Of a stretch of DNA of 64,000 nucleotides, positions 26,600 through 36,051 are shown piece by piece (position 1 is the stretch's first letter; every line of letters starts with the position of its first letter). Location: positions 2,170,001 through 2,234,000 of the forward strand of contig NZ_OZ257250.1 in NCBI RefSeq assembly GCF_965279545.1, read 5' to 3'. The translations under genes and the position numbers were made by a program. The DNA is from Methylibium sp965279545 (lineage in GTDB: Bacteria; Pseudomonadota; Gammaproteobacteria; Burkholderiales; Burkholderiaceae_C). The notes under the pieces are model-generated. The model saw only the letters and a list, made by a program, of their open reading frames with translations. It ran no database searches and was not told the origin of the DNA.

Positions 26600-27454
26600 A
26601 TGAAATATGCAGGCTCCGACCAGTACGTCGCCACCCCCGACCTGATGCTCGCGGTCAACGCGGCGATCACGCTGCAGCGCCCGCTGCTGATCAAGGGCGA
26701 GCCGGGCACCGGCAAGACGATGCTGGCGGAGGAAGTGGCGGCGGCGCTGGAGCTGCCGCTGCTGCAGTGGCATGTCAAGAGCACCACCAAGGCCCAGCAG
26801 GGCCTGTATGAGTACGATGCGGTGAGCCGCCTGCGCGACAGCCAGCTCTCCGACGTCGAAGGCGCGCAGCGTGTGCGCGATATCCGCAACTACATCGTCA
26901 AGGGCGTGCTGTGGCAGGCCTTCACCGCCGAGCAGCCGGTGGCGCTGCTGATCGACGAGATCGACAAGGCCGACATCGAATTCCCGAACGACCTGCTGCG
27001 CGAGCTCGACCGCATGGAGTTCCACGTCTACGAGACGCGCGAGCTGGTCAAGGCGCGGCACCGGCCGCTGGTGTTCATCACCTCCAACAACGAGAAGGAG
27101 CTGCCCGACGCCTTCCTGCGCCGCTGCTTCTTCCACTACATCAAGTTCCCCGAGGCCGAGACGATGCGCAAGATCGTCGGCGTGCATTTCCCGAACCTCA
27201 AGAAGGAGCTGCTGGCCTCGGCGCTCAAGAGCTTCTACGACTTGCGCGGCCTGCCCGGCCTGAAGAAGAAGCCCAGCACCAGCGAGCTGCTCGACTGGCT
27301 CAAGCTGCTGGTGGCCGAGGACATTCCGCTGGCCGCGCTGCAGAGCCAGGACGACAAGGTCGCCATCCCGCCGCTGCTGGGCGCGCTGCTGAAGAACGAG
27401 CAGGACGTGAGCCTGTTCGAGAAGCTGGTGTTCATGCAGCAGCGCAACCGCTGA
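26600..27454 (+). CDS. MoxR-family AAA+ ATPase
   Basis: A 284-residue MoxR-type ATPase. Walker A is GEPGTGKT at 33-40, Walker B is LLIDEIDKAD at 116-125, and the sensor segment is PLVFITSNNEKELPDAFLRR. MoxR ATPases act as chaperones that insert metal or assemble complexes together with a VWA-domain partner. Here the VWA gene follows two small genes later on the same strand. The client protein is not evident. It has the start MKYAGSDQYVATPDLMLAVN and normal length. Confidence 0.92.
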   Translation: MKYAGSDQYVATPDLMLAVNAAITLQRPLLIKGEPGTGKTMLAEEVAAALELPLLQWHVKSTTKAQQGLYEYDAVSRLRDSQLSDVEGAQRVRDIRNYIVKGVLWQAFTAEQPVALLIDEIDKADIEFPNDLLRELDRMEFHVYETRELVKARHRPLVFITSNNEKELPDAFLRRCFFHYIKFPEAETMRKIVGVHFPNLKKELLASALKSFYDLRGLPGLKKKPSTSELLDWLKLLVAEDIPLAALQSQDDKVAIPPLLGALLKNEQDVSLFEKLVFMQQRNR

Positions 27455-27462
27455 GCGCCGGC

Positions 27463-27696
27463 ATGCAGAACGACACCCGTCGCGCGCTCGTCATCGGCGT
27501 GGCCGATGCGCTGGGCTTCACGCTCGGCGCCCTGGCCGGCTGGGGCCTGGGCCGGCTGCTGGGCTTCGACTTCGTCGGCGCTGCCGGTTACGGCACGTCG
27601 CAGATGGTCGGGCTGGTGTTCATCGTGCTGGGCTGCGGCCTCGGCAAGTGGCTGGCGCGCACGCTGGCACGAACCTTCACGAAGCTACCCCAATGA
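27463..27696 (+). CDS. Small two-helix membrane protein
   Basis: A 77-residue protein of unknown function. Two hydrophobic, glycine-rich segments are seen (ALGFTLGALAGWGLGRLLGF and MVGLVFIVLGCGLGKWLA), separated by a short loop. It lies 8 bases after moxR and overlaps the next acetyltransferase start by 4 bases (ATGA), so it is very likely translated as part of the operon. Its glycine-zipper character suggests helix packing in the inner membrane. It was not recognised as a named family. Confidence 0.65.
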   Translation: MQNDTRRALVIGVADALGFTLGALAGWGLGRLLGFDFVGAAGYGTSQMVGLVFIVLGCGLGKWLARTLARTFTKLPQ

Positions 27697-28292
27697 GCGC
27701 CACGCCCATCACGTCGCCGGTCACGCTTGCCGGCACGCAGGCCAGCCTGGTGCCGCTCTCCCCCGCGCACGCCACCGCGCTCGCGCAGGCCAGTGGGGAA
27801 GGCGAACTGCACCGGCTCTGGTACACGGCCATCCCGGCGCCCGAGGCCATGGGGGCCGAGATCGCCCGCCGGCTGGCGCTGCATGCCGCCGGCTCGATGC
27901 TGCCCTTCACGGTGCTGGACGCCGCCGGCGCGCCGGTCGGCATGACCACCTACATGAACATCGACGCGGTGAACCGGCGCGTCGAGATCGGCTCGACCTG
28001 GTACGCGCTGCGCGTGCAGCGCACCGCGCTCAACACCGAGTGCAAGCTGCTGCTGCTGACGCACGCCTTCGAGACGCTGGCGTGCATCGCGGTCGAGTTC
28101 CGCACCCACCGGCTCAACACCCAGAGCCGGCGCGCGATCGAACGGCTCGGCGCGCAGCTCGACGGCGTGCTGCGCGCCCACCAGCGCGCCGCCAACGGCA
28201 CACTGCGCGACACCGCGGTCTACAGCATCACCGCGGCGGAATGGCCGACCGTGAAGGCGCACCTGCAGTGGCAGCTGCAGCGACCGCGCTGA
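27693..28292 (+). CDS. GNAT acetyltransferase (RimJ/RimL-like)
   Basis: A 199-residue acetyltransferase of the RimJ/RimL type. Typical landmarks are GMTTYMNIDAVNRRVEIGST, the helix of NTECKLLLLTHAFE and the C-terminal EFRTHRLNTQSRRAIERLGA segment that binds acetyl-CoA. The start at 27693 overlaps the upstream stop (ATGA). Members modify ribosomal protein N-termini or small amines; the substrate is unknown. Its place inside the moxR-VWA block is unusual and may be no more than operon neighbourhood. Confidence 0.85.
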   Translation: MSATPITSPVTLAGTQASLVPLSPAHATALAQASGEGELHRLWYTAIPAPEAMGAEIARRLALHAAGSMLPFTVLDAAGAPVGMTTYMNIDAVNRRVEIGSTWYALRVQRTALNTECKLLLLTHAFETLACIAVEFRTHRLNTQSRRAIERLGAQLDGVLRAHQRAANGTLRDTAVYSITAAEWPTVKAHLQWQLQRPR

Positions 28293-28430
28293 ACTTCGGA
28301 TCGGCCCGCGGCCGGGGCTGGGTGCCCGCAGCCGCAAGCGGGTTGATGGCCGCCCGCGCCGCAATCGCCAGGGCTACCATCGACGCTCATCGGCCGGCGC
28401 GCATCGCGCCCGCGACCCTCGGGTGACGTC

Positions 28431-29612
28431 ATGCTGATCGATTTCTTCTACACGCTGCGCAGTGCGAAGCTGCCCGTCTCGATCAAGGAGTACCTCACGC
28501 TGCTCGAGGGGCTGCAGGCCGGCCTGGCCGAGCGCGACGGCCAGCCCTCGGTCGAGCAGTTCTACTTCCTGGCCCGCACCACGCTGATCAAGGACGAGGC
28601 CCACTTCGACAAGTTCGACCGCGCCTTCGCCGCTTACTTCAAGGGCGTGGAGAGGCTGGCCGACTTCACCCAGGACGTGCCGCTCGACTGGCTGCGCCGC
28701 ACCCTGGAGCTCGAACTGACGCCGGAACAGAAGGCCGCGATCGAGAAGATGGGCTGGGACGAGCTGATGGAGACGCTGAAGAAGCGCTTCGAGGAGCAGA
28801 AGGAACGCCACGAGGGCGGCGCCAAGTGGATCGGCACCGGCGGCACCTCGCCGTTCGGCCACTCCGGCTACAACCCGCAGGGCGTGCGCATCGGCGGCGC
28901 GGGCAAGAACCAGGGCGCCGTCAAGGTGTGGGAGCAGCGCGCCTACCAGGACTACGACGACACCAGGGAGCTCGGCACGCGCAACATCAAGGTCGCGCTG
29001 CGCCGGTTGCGCCGCTTCGCGCGTGAGGGCAACGAGCTCGAACTCGACCTCGACGACACCATCCACCGCACCGCCGCCAATGCCGGCCTGCTGGACATCC
29101 GGCTGGTGCCCGAGCGCCACAACAAGGTTAAGGTGCTGCTGCTGATGGACGTCGGCGGCACGATGGACGAACACATCCACCGCGTGGAAGAGCTCTTCAG
29201 CGCCACCAAGACCGAGTTCAAGCACCTCGAGTTCTACTACTTCCACAACTGCGTCTACGACTTCGTGTGGAAGCACAACCGGCGCCGCTTCAGCGAGAAG
29301 CACTCGACCTGGGACGTGATCCGCAAGTACAACCGCGACTACAAGCTCGTCTTCGTCGGTGACGCGACGATGAGCCCCTACGAGATCCTGCAGCCCGGCG
29401 GCAGCGTCGAGTACAACAACGAGGAGCCGGGCGCCGAGTGGCTGCAGCGCCTGACCCACGCCTTCCCGAACTACGCCTGGATCAACCCGGAACCGCAGGG
29501 GGTGTGGGGCTATCGGCAGAGCATCGCGATCATCCAGCAACTGATGCAGCAGCGCATGTTCCCGCTGACGCTGCAGGGACTCGAGGCTGCGATGCGCCTG
29601 CTGAGCAAGTGA
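28431..29612 (+). CDS. VWA-domain (CoxE-like) protein, MoxR partner
   Basis: A 393-residue soluble protein with a CoxE-type VWA domain in the C-terminal half and a helical N-terminal region. The metal-ion site reads D240-V-G-G-T244, so the canonical DxSxS is degenerate: Gly replaces the first Ser and Thr the second. A later VFVGDATMSPYEIL segment is family-like. VWA proteins of this class pair with MoxR ATPases in complex assembly. The stop overlaps the tamA start (GTGA), so the MoxR module is tied to the tam genes. Confidence 0.88.
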   Translation: MLIDFFYTLRSAKLPVSIKEYLTLLEGLQAGLAERDGQPSVEQFYFLARTTLIKDEAHFDKFDRAFAAYFKGVERLADFTQDVPLDWLRRTLELELTPEQKAAIEKMGWDELMETLKKRFEEQKERHEGGAKWIGTGGTSPFGHSGYNPQGVRIGGAGKNQGAVKVWEQRAYQDYDDTRELGTRNIKVALRRLRRFAREGNELELDLDDTIHRTAANAGLLDIRLVPERHNKVKVLLLMDVGGTMDEHIHRVEELFSATKTEFKHLEFYYFHNCVYDFVWKHNRRRFSEKHSTWDVIRKYNRDYKLVFVGDATMSPYEILQPGGSVEYNNEEPGAEWLQRLTHAFPNYAWINPEPQGVWGYRQSIAIIQQLMQQRMFPLTLQGLEAAMRLLSK

Positions 29613-31567
29613 GCAGGCCGGGGCCGGTGGGCGCCTTGCTGCAGGGCCTCGGACCGCTGCTGCTGGCCGCCGCCTGCGGCTGCGGTGTGCTGCTGCCGCA
29701 GCTGTCTCGCGCCCAGGCCGACGACGAGGACACGGCCCGTGCCGACGCCCGGGCCGACCGGGCGCTCGACGAGGCCACCCAGGACAAGGCCGAGGCCGAC
29801 AAGGCGCCGGTGTTCGACACCGGCGTCACCACGCTGGAGGCCGGTGCCAACGCCGCCTACCGGCTCGAGGTGCGTGCACCGAACCCGCTGCGCACGCTGC
29901 TCGTGCGCCACCTCGATCTGGCCCGTTTTCGCGAGCAGGCCGACATCTCGGTGGTCGAGGTCGGCCGCCTGATCGCCGCCGCGCCCGACCAGACACGCAG
30001 CCTGCTCGAGCCCGAGGGCTACTTCAACGCCCGTGTCGAGGTGAAGCGCGACGACGACCCGGCCGGCGGCCCGCCGACCGTGAGACTGCGGGTCGATCCC
30101 GGCACGCCGGCGCGGGTCGGCCGCGTGCAGCTCGAAATACAGGGCCCGTTCGGTGACGCGATGAACGCCGGCGACAAGGAGCTGAACACCCGGTGGCAAC
30201 GCCTGACCGCGCGCTGGCCGCTGAAGACCGGTGCGCCGTTCAGCCAGTCGGCCTGGACGGCGGCCAAGAACACGCTGCTCGCCAACCTGCGAACGCGCGG
30301 CTATGCAAACGCCAGTCTCTCGGGCACCGGTGCCGAGGTGGACGCGCCGAACAACAGGGTGCGGCTGTTCGTCGTCGTCGACAGCGGGCCGCTCTACCGC
30401 ATCGGCGAGGTGCGGGTCGAGGGACTGGAGCGCACCCCCCAGGAGGCGGCGCTGAACGTCCTGCCCTTCGAGATCGGATCGACCTACACCGAGAAGAAGC
30501 TGCTCGACTACCAGGAAGCGCTGCAGAAGTCGGGACTCTACGAAGGCGTGGCGGTCGAGCTCGATCAGAGCCCGGAGGGCGCCGATCATGCGATCGTCTA
30601 CGCCAAGCTGCGCGAGAACAAGGTGCAAAACGCCACGCTCAGCGTCGGCTACTCCAGCAACACCGGGCCGCGGGTCGGCATCGAGCACACGCACCGCCGC
30701 GTCTTCGGCCACGACCTCGTCGCCACCACCAAGCTCAAGATCGGCCGCGACGAACGCACGGCCTCGTTCGACCTGCTGACCTATCCGCAACCCGGTGGCT
30801 ACCGCAACCTGCTCGGCCTGAGTGCCGACTACCTCGACGCCGGCGGCGCGCTGACGCAGACCCAGCGGGTGCGCGTCGGCCGCACGCGCGACAGCGAGCG
30901 GGTCGACCGCCTCTATTACCTGGAATACAACCGCACCACGCTCGAGACCGCGACCGCCCGCAGCACCGACCGCGCGCTGCTCGCCAACTACGAGTGGGTG
31001 CACCGCGACGTCAACAACCTGGTGTTCCCGACCCGTGGCCTGATCCTGAGCGCCCAGGGCGGCGCCGGCGTGGCCTACGACTCCGACAACGACCGCGGCC
31101 CTTTCAGCCGCCTCTACCTGCAGGCCGTCTGGTACCAGCAGTTGCCGGGCGGCTGGCTCGGGCAGTTGCGCGGCGAGGTCGGACAGGTGCTGAAGAAGGA
31201 CTCGCTGGGCATTCCGGACTCGCTGCTGTTCCGCGCCGGCGGCGACGACTCGGTGCGCGGCTACGGCTACCGCACGCTCGGCCCGGTGCGCGACGGCGCG
31301 GTGGTCGGCGGTCCGGTGCTGGCCACCGGCAGCCTCGAGCTGGCCCATCGCCTGTCGAACAGCTCGCCGAACTGGCGCAACTGGTACGGCGCCGTCTTCG
31401 TCGACGCCGGCAATGCCGCACAGACCTGGGACGACTACGACCCGGCCATCGGCTACGGCGTCGGCGTGCGCTGGCGCAGCCCGATCGGCCCGCTGCGGAT
31501 CGACCTCGCCTACGGTCAGCAGGTCAAGGCGGCGCGGCTGCACATCAGCGTGGGAGTGACCTTCTGA
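29609..31567 (+). CDS. tamA: TamA, outer-membrane component of the translocation and assembly module
   Basis: A 652-residue Omp85-family protein. An N-terminal hydrophobic segment ending in LSRAQA looks like a signal peptide. Three POTRA-like repeats follow (about 80-330), then a 16-strand-type Bac_surface_Ag barrel with the FRAGGDDSVRGYGYRTLGP motif and a C-terminal aromatic residue (ISVGVTF). The GTG at 29609 overlaps the VWA stop by 4 bases. An ATG start is not available in a suitable place. With TamB it delivers autotransporters, phospholipids or other cargo to the outer membrane. Confidence 0.9.
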   Translation: MSRPGPVGALLQGLGPLLLAAACGCGVLLPQLSRAQADDEDTARADARADRALDEATQDKAEADKAPVFDTGVTTLEAGANAAYRLEVRAPNPLRTLLVRHLDLARFREQADISVVEVGRLIAAAPDQTRSLLEPEGYFNARVEVKRDDDPAGGPPTVRLRVDPGTPARVGRVQLEIQGPFGDAMNAGDKELNTRWQRLTARWPLKTGAPFSQSAWTAAKNTLLANLRTRGYANASLSGTGAEVDAPNNRVRLFVVVDSGPLYRIGEVRVEGLERTPQEAALNVLPFEIGSTYTEKKLLDYQEALQKSGLYEGVAVELDQSPEGADHAIVYAKLRENKVQNATLSVGYSSNTGPRVGIEHTHRRVFGHDLVATTKLKIGRDERTASFDLLTYPQPGGYRNLLGLSADYLDAGGALTQTQRVRVGRTRDSERVDRLYYLEYNRTTLETATARSTDRALLANYEWVHRDVNNLVFPTRGLILSAQGGAGVAYDSDNDRGPFSRLYLQAVWYQQLPGGWLGQLRGEVGQVLKKDSLGIPDSLLFRAGGDDSVRGYGYRTLGPVRDGAVVGGPVLATGSLELAHRLSNSSPNWRNWYGAVFVDAGNAAQTWDDYDPAIGYGVGVRWRSPIGPLRIDLAYGQQVKAARLHISVGVTF

Positions 31568-34500
31568 TGGCGGTCGATCGCGCACCGCCGTCGCGCCCGC
31601 CGCCCCCGGCCCGGCCCGCGCCGCGCGCCCCGCGCCGCTGGCCCTGGCTGCTGGGCGCGCTGCTCGCGCTGCCGCTGGCCGCGGCCGTCCTCGTGGCATC
31701 CGCGTGGCAGGCGCTGCACACCGAGGCCGGCACGCGCTGGTGGCTCGAACAGGCCGCCCTCCATGTGCCGGGCCTCGCGCTCGAACAGCCCCGCGGGGCC
31801 CTGCTCGGGCCCGACAGCGAGTTCTCGCTGCTGCGGCTGTCGGTCACTGTCGGGCGCAGCGCGGTGCGCATCGACGGGCTGCGATCGAGCGGCCTGCAGC
31901 TCGGCGACTGGCGCATCGAAGCCCCGTTTGTCCACCTGCAGGCCCGCACGCTGGCAGCCCGGAGCGTGGTGGTCGAGCTCGCGCCCTCGCCCGAGCCGGC
32001 GCCGCCGGCGAGCGCGCCCGTGCAGCTGCAACTGCCGTTGACGGCACGCATCGACGCGCTGCGCATCGAGCGGCTTCAGTTGCCGGGGCTCGGCACACCG
32101 ATCGAGGCCCTGAGCACCCGCCTCGAGGCCGGCGCCACCCACCGCATCGAGGCCCTGGCACTGCGCTGGAACGGCCTGCAGGCCGAAGGCGGCGGCCAGA
32201 TCGAGGCCACCGCGCCACTGCAGCTGCGTGCCCGCTTCGCACTGCACAGCGCCGCCGGCGCCACCGAGACGCAGGTGCCGGCCTGGGCCCGCGACGTGAC
32301 GCTGGCGCTGCAGGCCGCCGGGCCACTGAGCCGCTTCGATGCGCAAGCCACCGTGGTGATGCAGGCGCAACGCATCGACGCGAAGGCCCAGGTCACGCCC
32401 TTCGACGCCTTGCCGGTGTCACAGCTCGACGCACGCTTCGCGCAGCTCGACCTGGCGCGGCTGCTCGCTCCGTTCGTGCCGGCCACCGGCAGCCCGCCGC
32501 CGACCACCGAATTGAGCGGCAGCGCCGTGGTCCAGCTCGACGCCGATCAGCCGCTGGTGCTGCGGGCCCAGGTGCGCAACGACGCACCGGGCCGCTGGGA
32601 CCAGCGGCGCGCGCCGCTGCGCGAGATCGACCTGCTGCTGCGAGGCCGCGGCACGGCCTGGGAGATCGAACGCGCCCACGTGCAGCTGGCATCCGACGCA
32701 CGCACCCCGGCCGGCCGCATCGAGGCCAGCGGCCGCATCGACGGCCGCAACGCGCAGGCGCAGCTCAAGCTCGACGGCGTGCTGCTGCAAGGGCTGGACC
32801 TGCGCGGCCCGCCGCTGCGGCTGAGCGGCCCGGTCGACCTGAAGCATGTGCCGCCGGCCGCCGGACTCGACCCCGCGCCGGCCTTCGGCCGCCTCGAATT
32901 CGACGCGCGGCTCGACGGCGCGCTGCTCGGTCCGGCCCAGCGCAATGCGCCTGCGCCGCTGCGCGGCAGCGTGCAACTCGCGCTGCGCGGCAGCGCCACG
33001 CCGACGCTTGCCGTCATCGACACGCTCAGCGCCCGCGCCGGCGCGGCCCGGCTCGACGGCAAAGGCCGCGCACAGCGCACCGGCGAGCGCTGGGACACCG
33101 AGGCCGACCTGAAGCTCTCGGCCTTCGACCCGGCGGCGTGGCTGCCGGGCGAGCCCGCGGCAACCTGGCGCCGCAGCCGCAATGCCCTCAACGGCCAGGC
33201 CAGCCTGCGCGCTCAGCTGCCGGCGGTCGCCGCCGATACCGCCGCCCTGCTGAACGGCTTGCGCGGCACACTGCGCGCCGACCTGAGCGACAGCGCCTTC
33301 GCCGGCCAGCCGCTCGCGCTGAAGCTGGAGGCCGACGCCGACGGCCGCGGCCAGCTCAGCGCCAAGGTGAACGCCAGTGCCGCCGACAACCAGGCCCAGC
33401 TCGACCTGCGGTTGCGCGCACCGGTGCGTGGCAGCGGGGCGCCGGCCACCGGCGACGAGCAGCTGACGCTGCGGCTCGACGCACCCGCCCTCGCGCAACT
33501 GGCGCCGCTGGCCGATGCGCTGGGGCTCGGTGCGCTGGCCGGCGGCGCCCAGCTCGAGACCCACGCCGAAGGCGCGCTCGGCAGCTGGCTGCTCGGCGGC
33601 ACGGCACGCGCTGCGCTCGTCACGCGCGGCAGCTTCAAGTTCGATCGTCTTCAGGTCGGCAGTGTCCAGGTCGAGACGGCGAACGGCCAGTGGGAAGCCA
33701 CCTTGCCCGGCAGCGACGCCGGCGGCAGCGCGCTGGCGCGGACCGCGCTGCAGGCCCAGCTGGCGGCCGCCAACCTGCGCCTGCCGGGCTTGCTGCTGCC
33801 GAACGCCACGCTGCAGGCCGACGGCACGCTCGGCGAACACCGCGCCAGCCTGCACGCCACGCTGCGGCAGCTGCAAACGCCCGGCAGCGAAGGCGGCGCC
33901 GAGCCGGCGCCGCTGAGCCTGGTCGCCCGCCTCGCCGGCGGCTGGCGCGCGGGCGAAGCCGGTGCGCCCAACATCTGGCGCGTGAGCCTCCCCGAGCTGG
34001 CCCTGCTGCCCGCGCCCGAGGCTCCGGCAAAGCCGGCCGCTCCCGCCACAACCGCCTCAGCGGGCGATGGCAACGCCATCAGCACGACCCGCCCTGCACC
34101 GCTGCCGCTGGTCGTGGCGCGCGACCTCGCCTTCGAGCTGCAGCAGGACGAACGGCTGCTGCGCTGGCAGATGGAGCCGGGCAGCGCCGACGTGCTGGGT
34201 GCGGTGCTGCGCTGGCGCACGCTGCGCTGGGAGCGCCGCGGCGACGCCGCGCCGCAGCTCGACCTGCAGGCCGATGTCGAGCCCTTCGAGGTGGCCCGCC
34301 TGCTGCAGCGCCTGCAGCCCGACTTCGGCTGGGTCGGCGACCTGCGCGTCGGCGCGCAGCTCCGCGTGCACAGCGACCCGACGGTGAGCGCGCGCATCGA
34401 GATCGTGCGCACCGGCGGCGACCTGCAGATCAACGAGTTCGGCAGCATCCAGCCGCTGGGCCTGAGCGACGCACGCATCGAATTCACCGCCGACGCCGGC

Positions 34501-35880
34501 GTGTGGCGCTTCACGCAGCTGGTTGCGGGCAGCAACCTGGGGCGCGTGGTCGGCTCGCAGACGGTGCACACCACCCCGGGCCTGTTGTGGCCCGCTGCCG
34601 ATGCGCCGGTGGAAGGCGCGCTGCGGGTGCAGGTCGAGAACCTGGGCGCCTGGGGCGCCTGGGTGCCCGCCGGCTGGCGGCTGGGTGGACAGCTGGACGG
34701 CACGCTGCTGGTCGGCGGGCGCTTCGGCGGGCCCGACCTGACCGGCGAAGTCACCGGCCGGCAGCTCGCACTGCGCAACGCGCTGGAAGGCGTGGCGCTG
34801 TCCGACGGCGCGCTCGATGCCCGCTTCGAGGGCGGCACCGCACGGCTGACGACGCTGCGCTTCAAGGCCGGCGAGGGTGAATTGCGCGCCAGCGGCGACG
34901 CGCGCCTCGGCGAGCAGCCGCAGGCCCAGCTGCAGGTGAGCGCCGAACGCGCCACGGTGCTCGGCCGCGTCGACCGGCGCGTCGTCGTCAGCGGCAAGGC
35001 CAGCCTGACGCTCGACGCGCAGACGATCAAGATCGACGGCGACGTGCGGGCCGACGAGGGCCTGGTCGACATCAGCCGCAGCGACGCGCCGACGCTCGGC
35101 GAGGACGTGACCGTGCGCCGTGCCGACGACGCAGCCGACGCCGAGGCCGCACCACGCCGCGCGCCGCGCGCCGTCGACCTGCGCCTCGCGCTGAACCTCG
35201 GACCGCGCTTCAAGCTGCGCGGCCGCGGCCTAGACACCCGGATCGAAGGCGACCTGCGCCTCACCACGCCTGGCGGCAAGCTCGCCGCCCACGGCGAGAT
35301 CCGCACCGACGCCGGCACCTACGAGGCCTACGGCCAGAAGCTCGCCATCGAGCGCGGCGTGATCACCTTCGTGGGCGACATCGCCAACCCGCGGCTCGAC
35401 ATCCAGGCGGTGCGCGCCAACACCGACACCCGCGTCGGCGTCATCGTCGGCGGCAACGTGCAGTCGCCGCGGGTGCGGCTGTTCTCGGACCCCGAGCTGC
35501 CGGGCACCGAGAAGCTCGCGCTGCTGGTCACCGGCCGCAGCTACGACAGCCTCGCCGGCGGCGACATCCTCCTGTTGCAGCGCGCCGCCTTCGCGCTGCT
35601 GGCCGGCGATGGCGCCGACGGCAAGAACCCGCTGGACGTGGCCGGCCTGCTGCAGCTCGACGAGCTGTCGGTGCGGCAAAGCGACGGCGCCGTCAAGGAG
35701 ACCGTGGTCACGGTCGGCAAGCAGATCTCCGACCGCGTCTACGTCGGCTACGAGCGCGGCCTGAACGCGACGGCCGGCAACTGGCAGCTGATCTACCGCA
35801 TCGCGCGGCGCTTCACGCTGCGCGCCCAGTCGGGCGAAGACCCGGCGGTGGACCTGATCTGGATCTTCCGCTGGAACTGA
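31567..35880 (+). CDS. tamB: TamB, inner-membrane-anchored AsmA-like lipid/protein transport protein
   Basis: A 1437-residue bridge protein. One N-terminal membrane anchor (WPWLLGALLALPLAAAVLVA, about 23-42) is followed by a very long repetitive beta-rich stretch, the hydrophobic-groove type of AsmA-like proteins. The C-terminal DUF490 domain is clear (GGNVQSPRVRLFSDPELPGT and RSYDSLAGGDILLLQRAA, near 1295-1340) and ends in an aromatic motif IWIFRWN. The start overlaps the tamA stop by one base (TGATG). It works with TamA across the periplasm. Length is somewhat above the enterobacterial 1259 residues. Confidence 0.92.
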   Translation: MAVDRAPPSRPPPPARPAPRAPRRWPWLLGALLALPLAAAVLVASAWQALHTEAGTRWWLEQAALHVPGLALEQPRGALLGPDSEFSLLRLSVTVGRSAVRIDGLRSSGLQLGDWRIEAPFVHLQARTLAARSVVVELAPSPEPAPPASAPVQLQLPLTARIDALRIERLQLPGLGTPIEALSTRLEAGATHRIEALALRWNGLQAEGGGQIEATAPLQLRARFALHSAAGATETQVPAWARDVTLALQAAGPLSRFDAQATVVMQAQRIDAKAQVTPFDALPVSQLDARFAQLDLARLLAPFVPATGSPPPTTELSGSAVVQLDADQPLVLRAQVRNDAPGRWDQRRAPLREIDLLLRGRGTAWEIERAHVQLASDARTPAGRIEASGRIDGRNAQAQLKLDGVLLQGLDLRGPPLRLSGPVDLKHVPPAAGLDPAPAFGRLEFDARLDGALLGPAQRNAPAPLRGSVQLALRGSATPTLAVIDTLSARAGAARLDGKGRAQRTGERWDTEADLKLSAFDPAAWLPGEPAATWRRSRNALNGQASLRAQLPAVAADTAALLNGLRGTLRADLSDSAFAGQPLALKLEADADGRGQLSAKVNASAADNQAQLDLRLRAPVRGSGAPATGDEQLTLRLDAPALAQLAPLADALGLGALAGGAQLETHAEGALGSWLLGGTARAALVTRGSFKFDRLQVGSVQVETANGQWEATLPGSDAGGSALARTALQAQLAAANLRLPGLLLPNATLQADGTLGEHRASLHATLRQLQTPGSEGGAEPAPLSLVARLAGGWRAGEAGAPNIWRVSLPELALLPAPEAPAKPAAPATTASAGDGNAISTTRPAPLPLVVARDLAFELQQDERLLRWQMEPGSADVLGAVLRWRTLRWERRGDAAPQLDLQADVEPFEVARLLQRLQPDFGWVGDLRVGAQLRVHSDPTVSARIEIVRTGGDLQINEFGSIQPLGLSDARIEFTADAGVWRFTQLVAGSNLGRVVGSQTVHTTPGLLWPAADAPVEGALRVQVENLGAWGAWVPAGWRLGGQLDGTLLVGGRFGGPDLTGEVTGRQLALRNALEGVALSDGALDARFEGGTARLTTLRFKAGEGELRASGDARLGEQPQAQLQVSAERATVLGRVDRRVVVSGKASLTLDAQTIKIDGDVRADEGLVDISRSDAPTLGEDVTVRRADDAADAEAAPRRAPRAVDLRLALNLGPRFKLRGRGLDTRIEGDLRLTTPGGKLAAHGEIRTDAGTYEAYGQKLAIERGVITFVGDIANPRLDIQAVRANTDTRVGVIVGGNVQSPRVRLFSDPELPGTEKLALLVTGRSYDSLAGGDILLLQRAAFALLAGDGADGKNPLDVAGLLQLDELSVRQSDGAVKETVVTVGKQISDRVYVGYERGLNATAGNWQLIYRIARRFTLRAQSGEDPAVDLIWIFRWN

Positions 35881-35912
35881 AGGCGGCCCGGCCTCCTACA
35901 ATCCAGCCCGCC

Positions 35913-35987
35913 GCCACCGTAGTTCAACGGATAGAACGGCCGCCTCCTAAGCGGCAGATACAGGTTCGATTCCTGTCGGAGGCACCA
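35913..35987 (+). tRNA. tRNA-Arg(CCT)
   Basis: A complete cloverleaf with encoded CCA. The anticodon is CCT at 35946-35948 in a GCCGC/GCGGC stem, the D arm contains TAGTTCAACGGATAGA, and the T arm is ACAGG-TTCGATT-CCTGT. The acceptor stem is GCCACCG against CGGAGGC, so position 4:69 is an A-A mismatch while the other six pairs are Watson-Crick. The discriminator is A. A TACAAT at 35897-35902 may be the -10 box. Confidence 0.93.
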
Positions 35988-36051
35988 GAACCCACCTCCA
36001 CAGCCTGGGAAGCCGACGCGACTGGCCGGCCGGCGCGTCCCACGTTGGCAG

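Noticed and set aside
30193..31566. Upstream extension of the tamB frame by 458 codons into tamA
   Set aside because: The stretch overlaps TamA POTRA and barrel coding sequence and is Arg/Gly-rich; the ATG at 31567 gives a proper membrane anchor.
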